DNA of 45,918 nucleotides from Candidatus Woesebacteria bacterium (GTDB taxonomy: Bacteria > Patescibacteriota > Microgenomatia > UBA8517): NCBI GenBank assembly GCA_020061305.1, contig JAGUYM010000001.1, positions 1 to 45,918 on the forward strand, read 5' to 3'. Shown here piece after piece: positions 31,122-39,332 of this stretch. The position numbers were made by a program, and so were the translations under genes. Every line of letters starts with the position of its first letter. Position 1 is the first letter of the stretch. The notes under the pieces are model-generated. The model ran no database searches. It saw nothing but the letters and a program-made list of their open reading frames with translations, and was not told the DNA's origin.

Positions 31122-32741
31122 TCACATTTTTAGGGGAGATTCGATACCAAGCAGTTTAAAGCCTGATTTTAAAACCATACCCACTTTTTCGGTTAGCATA
31201 ATTCTAAAATCTAATCCTAATATCCTATTTTTGGCATAAAAAGTATTAAACTTACTGGCCAAATCATATAAATAATTGCAAAGTAAATTAGGAGAATAAT
31301 TTAGCGCAGAATTTTCCACAATTTCAGGAAATTTAACCAAACTTCTCAAAATTGCAGTTTCTTCGTTATTTAATTTCAAATTTTTTGATAATTGATAATT
31401 GACAACTGATAATTTAGCCAAGATGCTGTTGCATCTGGCTATTGCATATTGTATGTATGGTCCACTGTTCCCTTCTAAAGATATGCTTTCCTGCAAATCA
31501 AATGCAATCTCTTGCGTAAGTCCATGCTTTAAAAATGAATATTTAACTGCCCCAACTGCAACCTGTTCTGCTATTTTTTCATCAATTTTGTACTTTTCAA
31601 GTATTTCTTGCTTTGCTTGATCCAAGACATCTTCTCCCAAAATAACATTTCCTGTTCTCGAGCTCATTTTACCCTTTTTGAGTTTCACCCAACCGTAAGG
31701 CACATGCACTTCTCTCCCTTTTGTGTCGGGTTGTATATACTCTAAAGCCTTAAATACTACCTTGAAATATTCTGTCTGTTCTGGTCCAACTGTATGAATT
31801 ATTTTTTCTGGCTGATATTCTTTAAATTGCAGTTCAGCTAAACCTAAATCTTTAGCTTCGTATGTAGGAACCCCCTTCCCAGATATAAAAACTCTATCAT
31901 GAAGTCCATATTTTGAACCCTCAAAAATAATAGCCCCATCACTTTCTACTAAAATACCCTTATTTACAGCTTCAAGAGCAATCTCCTTACCTCTATCTGC
32001 CGTTTCACTTTCAAAATATAGTCTATCAAATTTTGTATATACTCTTTTATATATTGAATCAAAATAATCTAAACTCCATTTTCTTGTTGTTTCATATAAC
32101 TTGTTAATTTCTGCATCGCTCTTGTCATATATTTTTTTGTTAATATTCCCAACCACTTCTTTCGCCTCATTACTCTCTTCAAATTTTGTGGCACCAATTG
32201 CATATACCTTGCCTAAATATTCTGCTCTTTTTTTAACATCTTTAGGATCTTCAAATCCGCTTAATTGTATCCCATATACCGCCTTAGCAATATGAAGCCC
32301 CACATCACCCTGATAATTGGCCCTAATTACCATAGCCCCTATTGCTTCATGGAGCCTTGATAAACATTCTCCAGTTGTTATGTTTCTTAAATGTCCTATA
32401 TGGAATGCTTTGTGAGTATTAGGGTGAGCAAACTCAAACATTATTTTTTTACTACTGGCTTTGTTTGTTTTTCCAAATTCACCATCAATCTGTATCAAAT
32501 TATCAATCAATACATCATTTTTAACATAAAAGTTGATAAATTTTCCAACAACTTTTGCTGTAATAGGTAAACTAGTATTAGAATTTATTTTTTCAGTAAT
32601 TTTATTAGGATCTATTTTTTTATCTTTTAAAGCAAGATTAGTTGAATAATCACCATAATCAAGGTTTGTGGGAGTTTCAAGAGAAAGATCCTCAATCCCA
32701 GTTATCTCTTTCAGAGCTTTAATTATATTATTTTTAATCAT
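31122..32741 (-). CDS. argS: Arginyl-tRNA synthetase
   Basis: A 539-residue class I synthetase. The HIGH motif lies in FAHPNTHKAFHIGHLRNI, and the KMSKS-type loop is KKGKMSSRTGNVI. The DALR anticodon-binding domain ends the protein; the N-terminal additional domain is reduced. A TATAAT box lies 6 bases before the ATG at 32741, which makes an in-frame ATG eight codons upstream impossible for this promoter, since that codon precedes the -10. Leaderless start predicted. A heptamer island at 31386-31413 encodes a linker (KLSVVNYQLSK) just before the anticodon domain. Confidence 0.95.
   Translation of the reverse strand: MIKNNIIKALKEITGIEDLSLETPTNLDYGDYSTNLALKDKKIDPNKITEKINSNTSLPITAKVVGKFINFYVKNDVLIDNLIQIDGEFGKTNKASSKKIMFEFAHPNTHKAFHIGHLRNITTGECLSRLHEAIGAMVIRANYQGDVGLHIAKAVYGIQLSGFEDPKDVKKRAEYLGKVYAIGATKFEESNEAKEVVGNINKKIYDKSDAEINKLYETTRKWSLDYFDSIYKRVYTKFDRLYFESETADRGKEIALEAVNKGILVESDGAIIFEGSKYGLHDRVFISGKGVPTYEAKDLGLAELQFKEYQPEKIIHTVGPEQTEYFKVVFKALEYIQPDTKGREVHVPYGWVKLKKGKMSSRTGNVILGEDVLDQAKQEILEKYKIDEKIAEQVAVGAVKYSFLKHGLTQEIAFDLQESISLEGNSGPYIQYAIARCNSILAKLSVVNYQLSKNLKLNNEETAILRSLVKFPEIVENSALNYSPNLLCNYLYDLASKFNTFYAKNRILGLDFRIMLTEKVGMVLKSGFKLLGIESPLKM
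31386..31413. repeat. Heptamer island inside argS
   Basis: TGATAAT-TGATAAT-TGACAAC-TGATAAT: four exact 7-base units. It encodes a linker before the anticodon-binding domain. The word TGATAAT recurs in the leuS island at 36491-36539. Confidence 0.75.
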
Positions 32742-32906
32742 AACTTGATTATATCTCAACTTCAAACCAAAATCCCGTTGTAATTATTATTATTAATTAG
32801 ACTTGGCTATGGATCGTCTACAAGCGGATATAAAAATCTATTACTTCAATTCTCAAAATATCCTATAACTTGCAAATGTCTATATTATCTTATAAAATAT
32901 GCCTAT

Positions 32907-33134
32907 ATGAAAAATGAAAATGGTTTTTTTGCAGCAATAGTAGTAAGTAAAAGATTTAGAGATGGAGTACTAAACCCACAAACAAGACTACAAACTGCTC
33001 AGGGGGGGTACTTAGATGAAGACTTTGGGGTTGAGCAAGTAGATAAAGAAATTTTTGAGGAGATTGAGATTGTTGAAAACATGACAGAATTTGCTCAAAA
33101 ATACAGGAAAATAAAGTCTTCTAAGCAAAAATAA
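32907..33134 (+). CDS. Small acidic protein, unknown
   Basis: A 75-residue protein, no known family. After a hydrophobic start (FFAAIVVSKRF) it is polar; EQVDKEIFEEIEIVENMTEF forms a likely acidic helix. A TATAAA box lies about 10 bases before the ATG with TTGCAA upstream. It is followed seven bases later by the 87-residue gene and forms a two-gene operon. Confidence 0.55.
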   Translation: MKNENGFFAAIVVSKRFRDGVLNPQTRLQTAQGGYLDEDFGVEQVDKEIFEEIEIVENMTEFAQKYRKIKSSKQK

Positions 33135-33141
33135 TTTTAAT

Positions 33142-33405
33142 ATGCCAGACAGACAACTTTGCTTCAGATGTATTGAAAAAGATAAATGTGAACTATTTCA
33201 AAAATGGCAGGAACTACTTGAACTAACTGAAGCGGCTCGTCAAGAATTGAGGAATAGAGCTGACAAATCAAAAACTGAAACTGAAGAAGTTGAGGCAATT
33301 GAAGAACGGGACAACATCAGTCAAGAATACTGGAAGGTAAGAAATATATTACGCCAGGAAGCAATTATTAGAGGTTGCCAAACTGTTTTAGAAAAAATGC
33401 AATAA
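33142..33405 (+). CDS. Small coiled-coil protein with CxxC pair, unknown
   Basis: An 87-residue protein. It begins MPDRQLCFRCIEKDKCELF, where CFRC and a third Cys might bind metal, and then forms a long charged helix, probably a coiled coil (about 17-70: ELTEAARQELRNRADKSKTE and EVEAIEERDN). A final Cys is in RGCQTV. No family is recognised. It ends 5 bases before the convergent metallo-beta-lactamase gene. Confidence 0.55.
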   Translation: MPDRQLCFRCIEKDKCELFQKWQELLELTEAARQELRNRADKSKTETEEVEAIEERDNISQEYWKVRNILRQEAIIRGCQTVLEKMQ

Positions 33406-33409
33406 TTTT

Positions 33410-34231
33410 TTACCAAATTTTTTCTCCATCGGTTGTCACAATCACATCCCCCACTTGATCAGTTCTTAAAATTTTAGCATTTACTGTTTTTAGCATTTGT
33501 AATATTTCATCATGTGGGTGTCCATATCTATTATTTTTACCAACACTAATGACTGCAATTTTAGGTTCAAGTACTTTTAACAACTTTTCGCTTAAACCAT
33601 TCTTACTTCCATGGTGATTTACTTTGATATAGTTTACTTTTCCTATTTTTCGATTACTAGAGATATTATCACTAACTTTGTTTTCTACATCCCCAACAAA
33701 TATAGCTTTGAAATTAAGATAATTCAAAACTGCAACTATTGAATAATCATTTGTTTTGTTTGCAACAAAGTCCTCTGTTGGATGAACTATGTCTAAATAC
33801 ATCATTCCTACCCTAATTTGAGTGTTAATGGTTGGGTGAATAATCTGTACCCCGCCACCCCCCACCATATTTTTTAGCACTTCGACATATTGATTGCTAA
33901 ATTTGGGATTGTCTAAATCGTTCGTCAAAAAGTTTTCTATTTTATAGTTTTTAAAGACATCGACTACTCCAGCCACATGATCTTTATCTGAATGAGTCAA
34001 TATAACCAGTTCAATTGTCCTATCAAAAAATGGCATATACTTCCCTAAACAATATAAAACGTTTCCATCAGGTCCACCATCAATCAAAATTTGTCTAGTA
34101 TTTTTTTGAATTAAAATTGCGTCTCCTTGTCCCACATCACAGGCAATAATCTGCAATTTATTATCAATTGAAAAAACACTAATCCAAATTGAGATGGCTA
34201 TCAAAAATAAAAACATTATTATTTTTTGCAT
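33410..34231 (-). CDS. ComEC C-terminal-type metallo-beta-lactamase, separate gene
   Basis: A 273-residue protein with one N-terminal helix or signal anchor (4-20) and an external metallo-beta-lactamase domain. KLQIIACDVGQGDAILIQ (about 25-42) and ILTHSDKDHVAG (the HxxxDH metal site) are the signatures of the C-terminal domain of ComEC; NHHGSKNGLS and GHPHDEIL complete the site. In most bacteria this domain is the tail of ComEC and is thought to degrade the non-transported DNA strand. Here it is a free-standing gene following the channel gene by 52 bases, and has its own membrane anchor. Confidence 0.88.
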   Translation of the reverse strand: MQKIIMFLFLIAISIWISVFSIDNKLQIIACDVGQGDAILIQKNTRQILIDGGPDGNVLYCLGKYMPFFDRTIELVILTHSDKDHVAGVVDVFKNYKIENFLTNDLDNPKFSNQYVEVLKNMVGGGGVQIIHPTINTQIRVGMMYLDIVHPTEDFVANKTNDYSIVAVLNYLNFKAIFVGDVENKVSDNISSNRKIGKVNYIKVNHHGSKNGLSEKLLKVLEPKIAVISVGKNNRYGHPHDEILQMLKTVNAKILRTDQVGDVIVTTDGEKIW

Positions 34232-34235
34232 AAAT

Positions 34236-34277
34236 TTCTAACTACTCTAATTATTCTAATTTCTAATTTCTAAAAAT
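34236..34277. repeat. Heptamer island between the two ComEC genes
   Basis: TTCTAAC-TACTCTA-ATTATTC-TAATTTC-TAATTTC-TAAAAAT: six units of seven bases fill most of the gap between the metallo-beta-lactamase gene and the ComEC channel gene. Confidence 0.65.
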
Positions 34278-34283
34278 TTTAGG

Positions 34284-35357
34284 TTAATTAGAACTTAGGT
34301 TAATTATTTGCACGAACCAATATGTTAATGGATATAGTGCAAACAGTATCAATCTACCTACTAATGGTACAACTAGCCCAACAATTCCTGCCATCATTCC
34401 AAGGCTCATTATATATGGGATGGTCCATAATATAAGCGCGTTTATGACTGGAGATAATATATTAAACTGTCCAAATGTGGCAAAAATTATCGGAGCCACA
34501 CCAATTTGAGCAGCAATCGATGTCGTCAATCCTTCCTTAAGTAACTTCGGTAACCTAGGTAACTTAAGTAACCTATCTATTTTTGTCTGAAACAACATCA
34601 ATGATGTCGTTGCCACAAATGAAAGTATAAAGCCTAGATCAGTAATCCACATTGGTTTTATGATTAACATTAATGTAGATGTATACAGTAAGATACGCCA
34701 TGTATCAATTAATCTACCTCTGATTTGACCAAACATTACAATAACACCCATTATGCTTGCCCGAACTATCGGCGCATCAAACCCCGAAAGGAATACATAT
34801 ACCACAATTCCCGCAATTGTTATGAAAATTGCAATTTTACGCCTAAAATAATATGTGAATGTACCTATTAAAAATGAGGCCAACATTGTTACATTTGTTC
34901 CTGAAGCGACAACTACATGAGCCGTACCTGTTTTGCGTAAAGCATCCCAAAAACTCTCTGGCATTTGCTTTGACCCGATCGTTATTCCTGCAATTAAAGA
35001 TGAATAAGGTTCTGGAATAGATGACTTATAAAAACTTATTATTTTTTCTCTTAAGAGATATATTAGTTTTTGATTCGTTTCGAGTTTTTGAATTTTTGGA
35101 TTTTTGAGTTTTTTATTATCGACTATACCAACAATTTCTACCCTATCACCATATATTATCTCGGGATATCTTGGTAAATAAATTTTAAGACCATAAAGCT
35201 TAATATATTGTGAATTGGAATATCTTATCGGTTCTGTTAAAAGTGTTGTTGTGATTTTTATTGTATCGCCGTTTTGAAATTTAGGAAGTGACAAAACATA
35301 TCGAAGAAATAACAGTCCAATAAATATAAATAAAATTACATAGTTAATAAGTTTCAT
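34284..35357 (-). CDS. comEC: ComEC/Rec2 competence channel domain
   Basis: A 357-residue polytopic membrane protein. The N-terminal part (about 30-110) is the soluble DUF4131-like region, and the competence domain follows with the signature GTAHVVVASGTNVTMLASFL (about 158-177), RRKIAIFITIAGIVVYVFLS and GFDAPIVRASIMG. It forms the inner-membrane channel for incoming single-stranded DNA. The usual C-terminal metallo-beta-lactamase domain is a separate gene. The start at MKLINYVILF is preferred: the longer frame to 35414 translates a heptamer repeat (VTGYGCRVLKLVTRHSQL) that has no counterpart in ComEC. It contains a four-unit 9-base repeat (34536-34571) and an 8-base repeat (35082-35113). Confidence 0.88.
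   Translation of the reverse strand: MKLINYVILFIFIGLLFLRYVLSLPKFQNGDTIKITTTLLTEPIRYSNSQYIKLYGLKIYLPRYPEIIYGDRVEIVGIVDNKKLKNPKIQKLETNQKLIYLLREKIISFYKSSIPEPYSSLIAGITIGSKQMPESFWDALRKTGTAHVVVASGTNVTMLASFLIGTFTYYFRRKIAIFITIAGIVVYVFLSGFDAPIVRASIMGVIVMFGQIRGRLIDTWRILLYTSTLMLIIKPMWITDLGFILSFVATTSLMLFQTKIDRLLKLPRLPKLLKEGLTTSIAAQIGVAPIIFATFGQFNILSPVINALILWTIPYIMSLGMMAGIVGLVVPLVGRLILFALYPLTYWFVQIINLSSN
34536..34571. repeat. Nine-base tandem repeat inside comEC
   Basis: CTTAAGTAA-CTTCGGTAA-CCTAGGTAA-CTTAAGTAA: four units of nine bases, each beginning with a near-palindromic hexamer. Because nine is a multiple of three it encodes a tripeptide-like repeat (LLKLPRLPKLLK) in a cytoplasmic loop. Confidence 0.75.
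35082..35113. repeat. Eight-base tandem repeat inside comEC
   Basis: GAGTTTTT-GAATTTTT-GGATTTTT-GAGTTTTT: four units with an exact 8-base period. Similar but shorter 8-base islands occur at 7985-8008 and 11161-11184 in the peptide-ligase genes. Confidence 0.7.
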
Positions 35358-35363
35358 TAGTTG

Positions 35364-35412
35364 CGAGTGACGAGTTACGAGTTTTAAAACCCGACACCCG
35401 TAACCCGTAACC
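35364..35412. repeat. Seven-unit heptamer island between comEA and comEC
   Basis: CGAGTGA-CGAGTTA-CGAGTTT-TAAAACC-CGACACC-CGTAACC-CGTAACC: exactly seven units of seven bases (49 bases). The first 21 bases (35363-35383) reappear in inverted form with one mismatch at 36119-36139 inside leuS. Confidence 0.8.
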
Positions 35413-35424
35413 AACTAACTTGTT

Positions 35425-36072
35425 TTAATAAACTGAAATTTCATTTTTGATTTTGTCAAAAGTTTTTTGGGGAATTATTTTTCTATTTACCAATTCCTCT
35501 AAACTTGAGTAATTTCTTCCTTCAATTATCTTTTGGGCGTAAACAGGGCCAATTCCTACTAGGCTTTCCAACTCTTCTTGGCTTGCAGTGTTAATATTTA
35601 TAAGCTCAGAATCATTTGCCAAAACGGAAGAAGACACCCCTTTTATTTCCTGACTACCTCCATTTTTCTTGGCACTCTCTACTTCTGATTGCGAATAGAT
35701 ATATATCTTTTGACCATCTGACAACTTACTTGCCCTATTAATATTTTTTGTTACCCATTCCCTGTCTGCATCTCCTGAAAGACCACCGCAAGCCACAAGC
35801 AAGTCATCAACTCTTGATAAATTTGGGAGTTTGTAAACACCGGGTTTTTCAACACTGCCTGCAATTTCAACTGTTATCTCTTCATTTTTCTGATCTTGAT
35901 CGGTATTTATTATTTCTATGCTGTTTTGGCTCTCAAACACTCCACTTTTAAATAAAAAAACACCAATCCCAATTAAAATAAGTCCTAAAAGCATAAAGGC
36001 AACAAATTTTTGACTAGACAACGAAGTTAATAAGTTTATTGGGGACGAATATTTCTTTTTTAATTCTTCCAC
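35425..36072 (-). CDS. comEA: ComEA-like DNA-uptake protein (SLBB + HhH)
   Basis: A 215-residue protein with one transmembrane helix (about 23-45), an SLBB domain (about 66-130: VEIAGSVEKPGVYKLPNLSR and DGQKIYIYS) and a C-terminal helix-hairpin-helix DNA-binding domain (about 155-213: ININTASQEELESLVGIGPV, AQKIIEGRNYSSLEELVNRK). It binds double-stranded DNA outside the membrane and hands it to ComEC, whose gene follows. The start shown overlaps the end of leuS by 59 bases in another frame; a shorter form starting at Met28 (35991) is possible but would damage the membrane helix. Confidence 0.93.
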   Translation of the reverse strand: MEELKKKYSSPINLLTSLSSQKFVAFMLLGLILIGIGVFLFKSGVFESQNSIEIINTDQDQKNEEITVEIAGSVEKPGVYKLPNLSRVDDLLVACGGLSGDADREWVTKNINRASKLSDGQKIYIYSQSEVESAKKNGGSQEIKGVSSSVLANDSELININTASQEELESLVGIGPVYAQKIIEGRNYSSLEELVNRKIIPQKTFDKIKNEISVY

Positions 36073-38197
36073 TTTCTATCCATTTTGCTACTTTTTTGTT
36101 CTTTTTTGCAAGTGTCTTAACTCGTAACTCATCACTCGCAATCTGAGTTGGAACTGTAATCTGTCCTCTCAATTTCCCGTTTACTTGTACTGCGATATTC
36201 ATTTCATTCGAAACTAAATATTTTTCATCATATTCTGGCCACTCGGAAGCATGTACAGATCCCTTTTGCTTCAATACATTTTGCCACAATTCTTCTGCTA
36301 TATGTGGCGCAAATGGAGCTAGTAATTGAGCAAGTATGCCCAATTTGTGAACAGTGATCTGTGAACTATGAACAGTTAGCACATTCACGAATTCCATAAT
36401 TTTGGCAATGGCAGTATTAAATTTGTAATTTTCAATATCTTCTGTCACAGACTTAACGGTTTTATGTAATTTATAATTTATCTCATTATTTGATAATTGA
36501 GAATTCCTGCCTGCACAAGCAGGATTAATTGGTAATTGAAAAAGCCGCCAGACTTTTTTTAAGAATCTATTAGCACCTTCAACGCCCGTCAAATTCCACA
36601 CCTTAACTACATCAAATGGCCCCATAAACATCTCGTAGACCCTTAAAGTATCAGCTCCAAACTTTGGAATAATGTCATCAGGAGTAACCACATTACCCCA
36701 CCTTTTACTCATCTTTCTTGAGTCTGGCCCCAAAATCCAGCCCGGAGCGCGAAGTTTTAAAAACGGTTCATCTCCCAAGGATTTATCAACAAGCCCCTCA
36801 TCATGCATAAATTTCCAGAAAAATCTTGCAAACAAAAGGTGCTGAACTACATGGCCACCACCCACATATTCATCAACTGGCAACCATTTTTTTGATGCTT
36901 CGACAGAAACAATTTTATTATTATTTTTTGGGTCAACAAATCTTACAAAATACCATGACGAATCAACATAAGTATCCATTGTATCAACTTCTCTTTTTGC
37001 CTTTTTGCCACAAATTGGGCATTTTGCACCTTCCTGAAATGTTTTTGAGCTTGCATTAGGACTTTTTCCTCTTGGATTATAGTCAACATCGTTAGGAAGT
37101 GTTACGGGAAGCTCCTCAAATTTCACTGCCTGCCAATCATGATCTTTACAGTAAACCATAGGAATAGGACAGCCCCAATATCTTTGCCTAGAAACAAGCC
37201 AGTCTCTAAGATGATAATTAACTTTAGGCTCGCCTATTAATTTTTTAGTGTAGGGTTTTTTGACGATTTTAATTTTGTTTTTCTTGGCAAAAACTAAATC
37301 TCTCTCATCATATGCCGGAACGCCCATTATTGCGCCTGTTCCGTAATCCAGCATTACATAACTAGCCTCCCAGACTGGAATTTTTTCATCTGTAGCTGGA
37401 TTTGTGACATATCTACCTGTAAATTTGTCACTCTCCCCCGCAACCGCTATAAAAGTAGCACTATTTACTGTTTCAGGCCTTGTTGTAAAAACCTCAATGT
37501 CATCAAATTTTATTATTCTGCCTTCAGACCTACCTATCCAATTTTTTTGCTGCAGTTTAACCTCCTCTGGCCAATTAATTCCATCAAGGCCTGATATTAA
37601 TCTATCTGCATAATCAGTAATTTTTAGAAACCATTGATTTAATTCTTTTTGAATTACTGGGGTATCACATCTTTCGCATTTACCATCAACAACTTGTTCA
37701 TTTGCTAAAACTGTTTCGTCTTTAGGACACCAATTGACAGGGGCCTTTTTCTTATAGGCCAAACCTTTTTGCCACATTTTTATAAAGATTGTCTGTGTCC
37801 ATTTATAAAATTCTGGACTTGAAGTATCAATTTCATAATCCCAGTCATATGAAAGACCTGATACATCAAGTTGTTTTTTAAATATTTTTATATTGTCATG
37901 GGTTGATTTGTCAGGGTGAATTCCTGTTTTTATAGCATAGTTTTCTGCAGGTAAACCAAAGGCGTCCCACCCCATCGGATGAAGCACATCATAACCCCTC
38001 ATCCTATAAAATCTTGATAATATGTCTGTTGCGACATAACCTTCTAGATGGCCAACATGCATGGTAGCCCCAGATGGATATGGAAACATGTCAAGAATAT
38101 ACTTTTTCTTTTTGGGATTTTTTGAAGTTTTATATATCTCCTCTTTTTCCCAAACTTCCCGCCACTTCGCTTCTATTTTTTTATGGTCATATATCAT
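36014..38197 (-). CDS. leuS: Leucyl-tRNA synthetase, compact
   Basis: A 727-residue class I synthetase, clearly shorter than the usual 800-870. HVGH in FPYPSGATMHVGHLEGYVAT (36-55) and KMSKRWGNVVTPDD are the catalytic signatures; the second loop reads KMSKR instead of KMSKS. The CP1 editing domain keeps TTRPETVNSATF and the discriminating Asp in GVPAYDERD, but the distance between them is about 30 residues less than in E. coli. Zinc-binding Cys pairs (CERCD, CPICGKKAK) are present. The C-terminal end IFVPNKLINFVV is normal. Three heptamer islands occur within the anticodon-binding and C-terminal regions. Confidence 0.94.
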   Translation of the reverse strand: MIYDHKKIEAKWREVWEKEEIYKTSKNPKKKKYILDMFPYPSGATMHVGHLEGYVATDILSRFYRMRGYDVLHPMGWDAFGLPAENYAIKTGIHPDKSTHDNIKIFKKQLDVSGLSYDWDYEIDTSSPEFYKWTQTIFIKMWQKGLAYKKKAPVNWCPKDETVLANEQVVDGKCERCDTPVIQKELNQWFLKITDYADRLISGLDGINWPEEVKLQQKNWIGRSEGRIIKFDDIEVFTTRPETVNSATFIAVAGESDKFTGRYVTNPATDEKIPVWEASYVMLDYGTGAIMGVPAYDERDLVFAKKNKIKIVKKPYTKKLIGEPKVNYHLRDWLVSRQRYWGCPIPMVYCKDHDWQAVKFEELPVTLPNDVDYNPRGKSPNASSKTFQEGAKCPICGKKAKREVDTMDTYVDSSWYFVRFVDPKNNNKIVSVEASKKWLPVDEYVGGGHVVQHLLFARFFWKFMHDEGLVDKSLGDEPFLKLRAPGWILGPDSRKMSKRWGNVVTPDDIIPKFGADTLRVYEMFMGPFDVVKVWNLTGVEGANRFLKKVWRLFQLPINPACAGRNSQLSNNEINYKLHKTVKSVTEDIENYKFNTAIAKIMEFVNVLTVHSSQITVHKLGILAQLLAPFAPHIAEELWQNVLKQKGSVHASEWPEYDEKYLVSNEMNIAVQVNGKLRGQITVPTQIASDELRVKTLAKKNKKVAKWIESGRIKKEIFVPNKLINFVV
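36119..36146. repeat. Heptamer island near the 3' end of leuS
   Basis: AACTCGT-AACTCAT-CACTCGC-AATCTGA. Its first 21 bases are the inverse complement of 35363-35383 except at one position. It encodes a surface linker (IASDELRVKT) in the C-terminal domain. Confidence 0.75.
36344..36378. repeat. Heptamer island inside leuS
   Basis: TTTGTGA-ACAGTGA-TCTGTGA-ACTATGA-ACAGTTA. The complement uses the words of the islands at 38603 and 41881 (TTCACTG, GTTCAC). It encodes LTVHSSQITVHKL, a linker before the LLAPFAPHIAEELW segment. Confidence 0.75.
36491..36539. repeat. Seven-unit heptamer island inside leuS
   Basis: TGATAAT-TGAGAAT-TCCTGCC-TGCACAA-GCAGGAT-TAATTGG-TAATTGA: seven units (49 bases) with a central hairpin CCTGC/GCAGG. 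It encodes an extra loop (NPACAGRNSQLSNN) at the start of the anticodon-binding domain. Confidence 0.75.
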
Positions 38198-38237
38198 CTT
38201 ATTTGATATTCTACTCCATTTTAATTAAACTGAAAAC

Positions 38238-38573
38238 ATGCTCTACATCTTAGCTTTAATCATTATTTTATACACAGCTTCACATTTTCTTTTCAAGAAA
38301 AATGAAGTTTTTTTAAAAGTTCGTAAATATGTTGATATTGCAACAATTCTAGTTACTACAATTTTAGCTATCGCTTGGATTGAAATTTTTAATTATTCTT
38401 TTTTATTTTTTATTTACTTTTTGATTTCTCTTTTAATAATTATTTATCTAGTCACCCGTATAAGAACACTTGAAACAAAAAAACAAAAGGCAGAGGAAGT
38501 AATCAAAGAATTAAAGACAGAAGAAAAAGTTTTGGAAAACGAAATAACTATACTGAAAGATGAGAAAAATTAA
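38238..38573 (+). CDS. Small membrane protein with coiled-coil tail
   Basis: A 111-residue protein with helices at about 2-17, 32-50 and 52-71, followed by a charged coiled coil (about 73-110: RTLETKKQKAEEVIKELKTE and KVLENEITILKDEKN). No family is recognised. A TAAACT box ends 6 bases before the ATG, so a leaderless start is predicted; the gene is divergent from leuS. Its end overlaps the next gene's start by 14 bases, suggesting it belongs to the surface-protein operon, perhaps as an assembly factor. Confidence 0.65.
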   Translation: MLYILALIIILYTASHFLFKKNEVFLKVRKYVDIATILVTTILAIAWIEIFNYSFLFFIYFLISLLIIIYLVTRIRTLETKKQKAEEVIKELKTEEKVLENEITILKDEKN

Positions 38574-39297
38574 GTGCTTTGTTTTTTATCTTACTGCATT
38601 AACACTGTTCATCGTTCACTGTTCATCGTTCACTGTTTCTGCCCAAGAACGCATTGAATCCCCCAATTACCGCATAATTTTTCCCAATTTAAATTCAGGG
38701 GCAGGAATCCCGTCATCAAGTAGTTATATTTTGGATTCCACATTGGGTCAGACCGCTCCCGGTCCTTATTCTTCAAGTGGTTACAGAGTAAAAGCAGGTT
38801 TTCAATATGTACACTCAATAATTCCTTTTTCATTTTCAATTTCAGATGTTGCAATAAATTTTGGAACACTTGCTCCAAATACCCCCATCACCGATTCCTC
38901 AACCATTACAATTTCAGCAGGGGGTGCAGGTGGATATCAAGTTAAAGCATCAGAAAATAATCCCTTAAAAACTTTTGACGGAGCAAATACAATTCCCGAC
39001 ACACTTTGTGACACAACCTGTTCAGAAATTCTGGCTGCATCTTGGACATCCAGCACAAAATATGGTTTTGGATTTAATATGAGTGGAGATGATATTCCTG
39101 CCGACTTTACATCCACAGATTATTTTCGTCAGTTTGCAGACAGAAGCCTTGGCGAATCACCATCTATCATCATGAGCTCAAACAATATAGGTAGAAGTAG
39201 AACGGCAACTATTACCTACAAGGTAAATACCTCTAATTTACAGCCTGCGGGAACATATCGGAATATAATAACTTTCAGTGCTATTCCTAGTTACTGA
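38560..39297 (+). CDS. Secreted WxL-like surface protein
   Basis: A 245-residue exported protein. The signal peptide (1-29) ends in VSAQ-E, and its hydrophobic core (TLFIVHCSSFTVSA) is encoded by a five-unit heptamer repeat. After SPNYRIIFPNLNSG a beta-sandwich follows; the last 110 residues (FSISDVAINFGTLAPNTPIT to LQPAGTYRNIITFSAIPSY) show the WxL-domain plan: an FG.L segment, a GGYQV strand and a final PAGTY...IT strand at the very C-terminus. One Cys pair (DTTCSEI and TLCD) could form a disulphide. It is probably held to the cell surface by the DUF916-like neighbours. Confidence 0.7.
   Translation: MRKIKCFVFYLTALTLFIVHCSSFTVSAQERIESPNYRIIFPNLNSGAGIPSSSSYILDSTLGQTAPGPYSSSGYRVKAGFQYVHSIIPFSFSISDVAINFGTLAPNTPITDSSTITISAGGAGGYQVKASENNPLKTFDGANTIPDTLCDTTCSEILAASWTSSTKYGFGFNMSGDDIPADFTSTDYFRQFADRSLGESPSIIMSSNNIGRSRTATITYKVNTSNLQPAGTYRNIITFSAIPSY
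38603..38637. repeat. Heptamer island in a signal-peptide coding region
   Basis: CACTGTT-CATCGTT-CACTGTT-CATCGTT-CACTGTT: five exact units, alternating two words. It encodes the hydrophobic core of the signal peptide of the WxL-like protein. Confidence 0.85.
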
Positions 39298-39332
39298 AAA
39301 TGAATTCTATATTCTAACTAAATTTTAAATCA

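Noticed and set aside
32742-32765. Longer ArgS start
   Set aside because: The TATAAT box lies between this ATG and the next one, so the longer form would not be transcribed.
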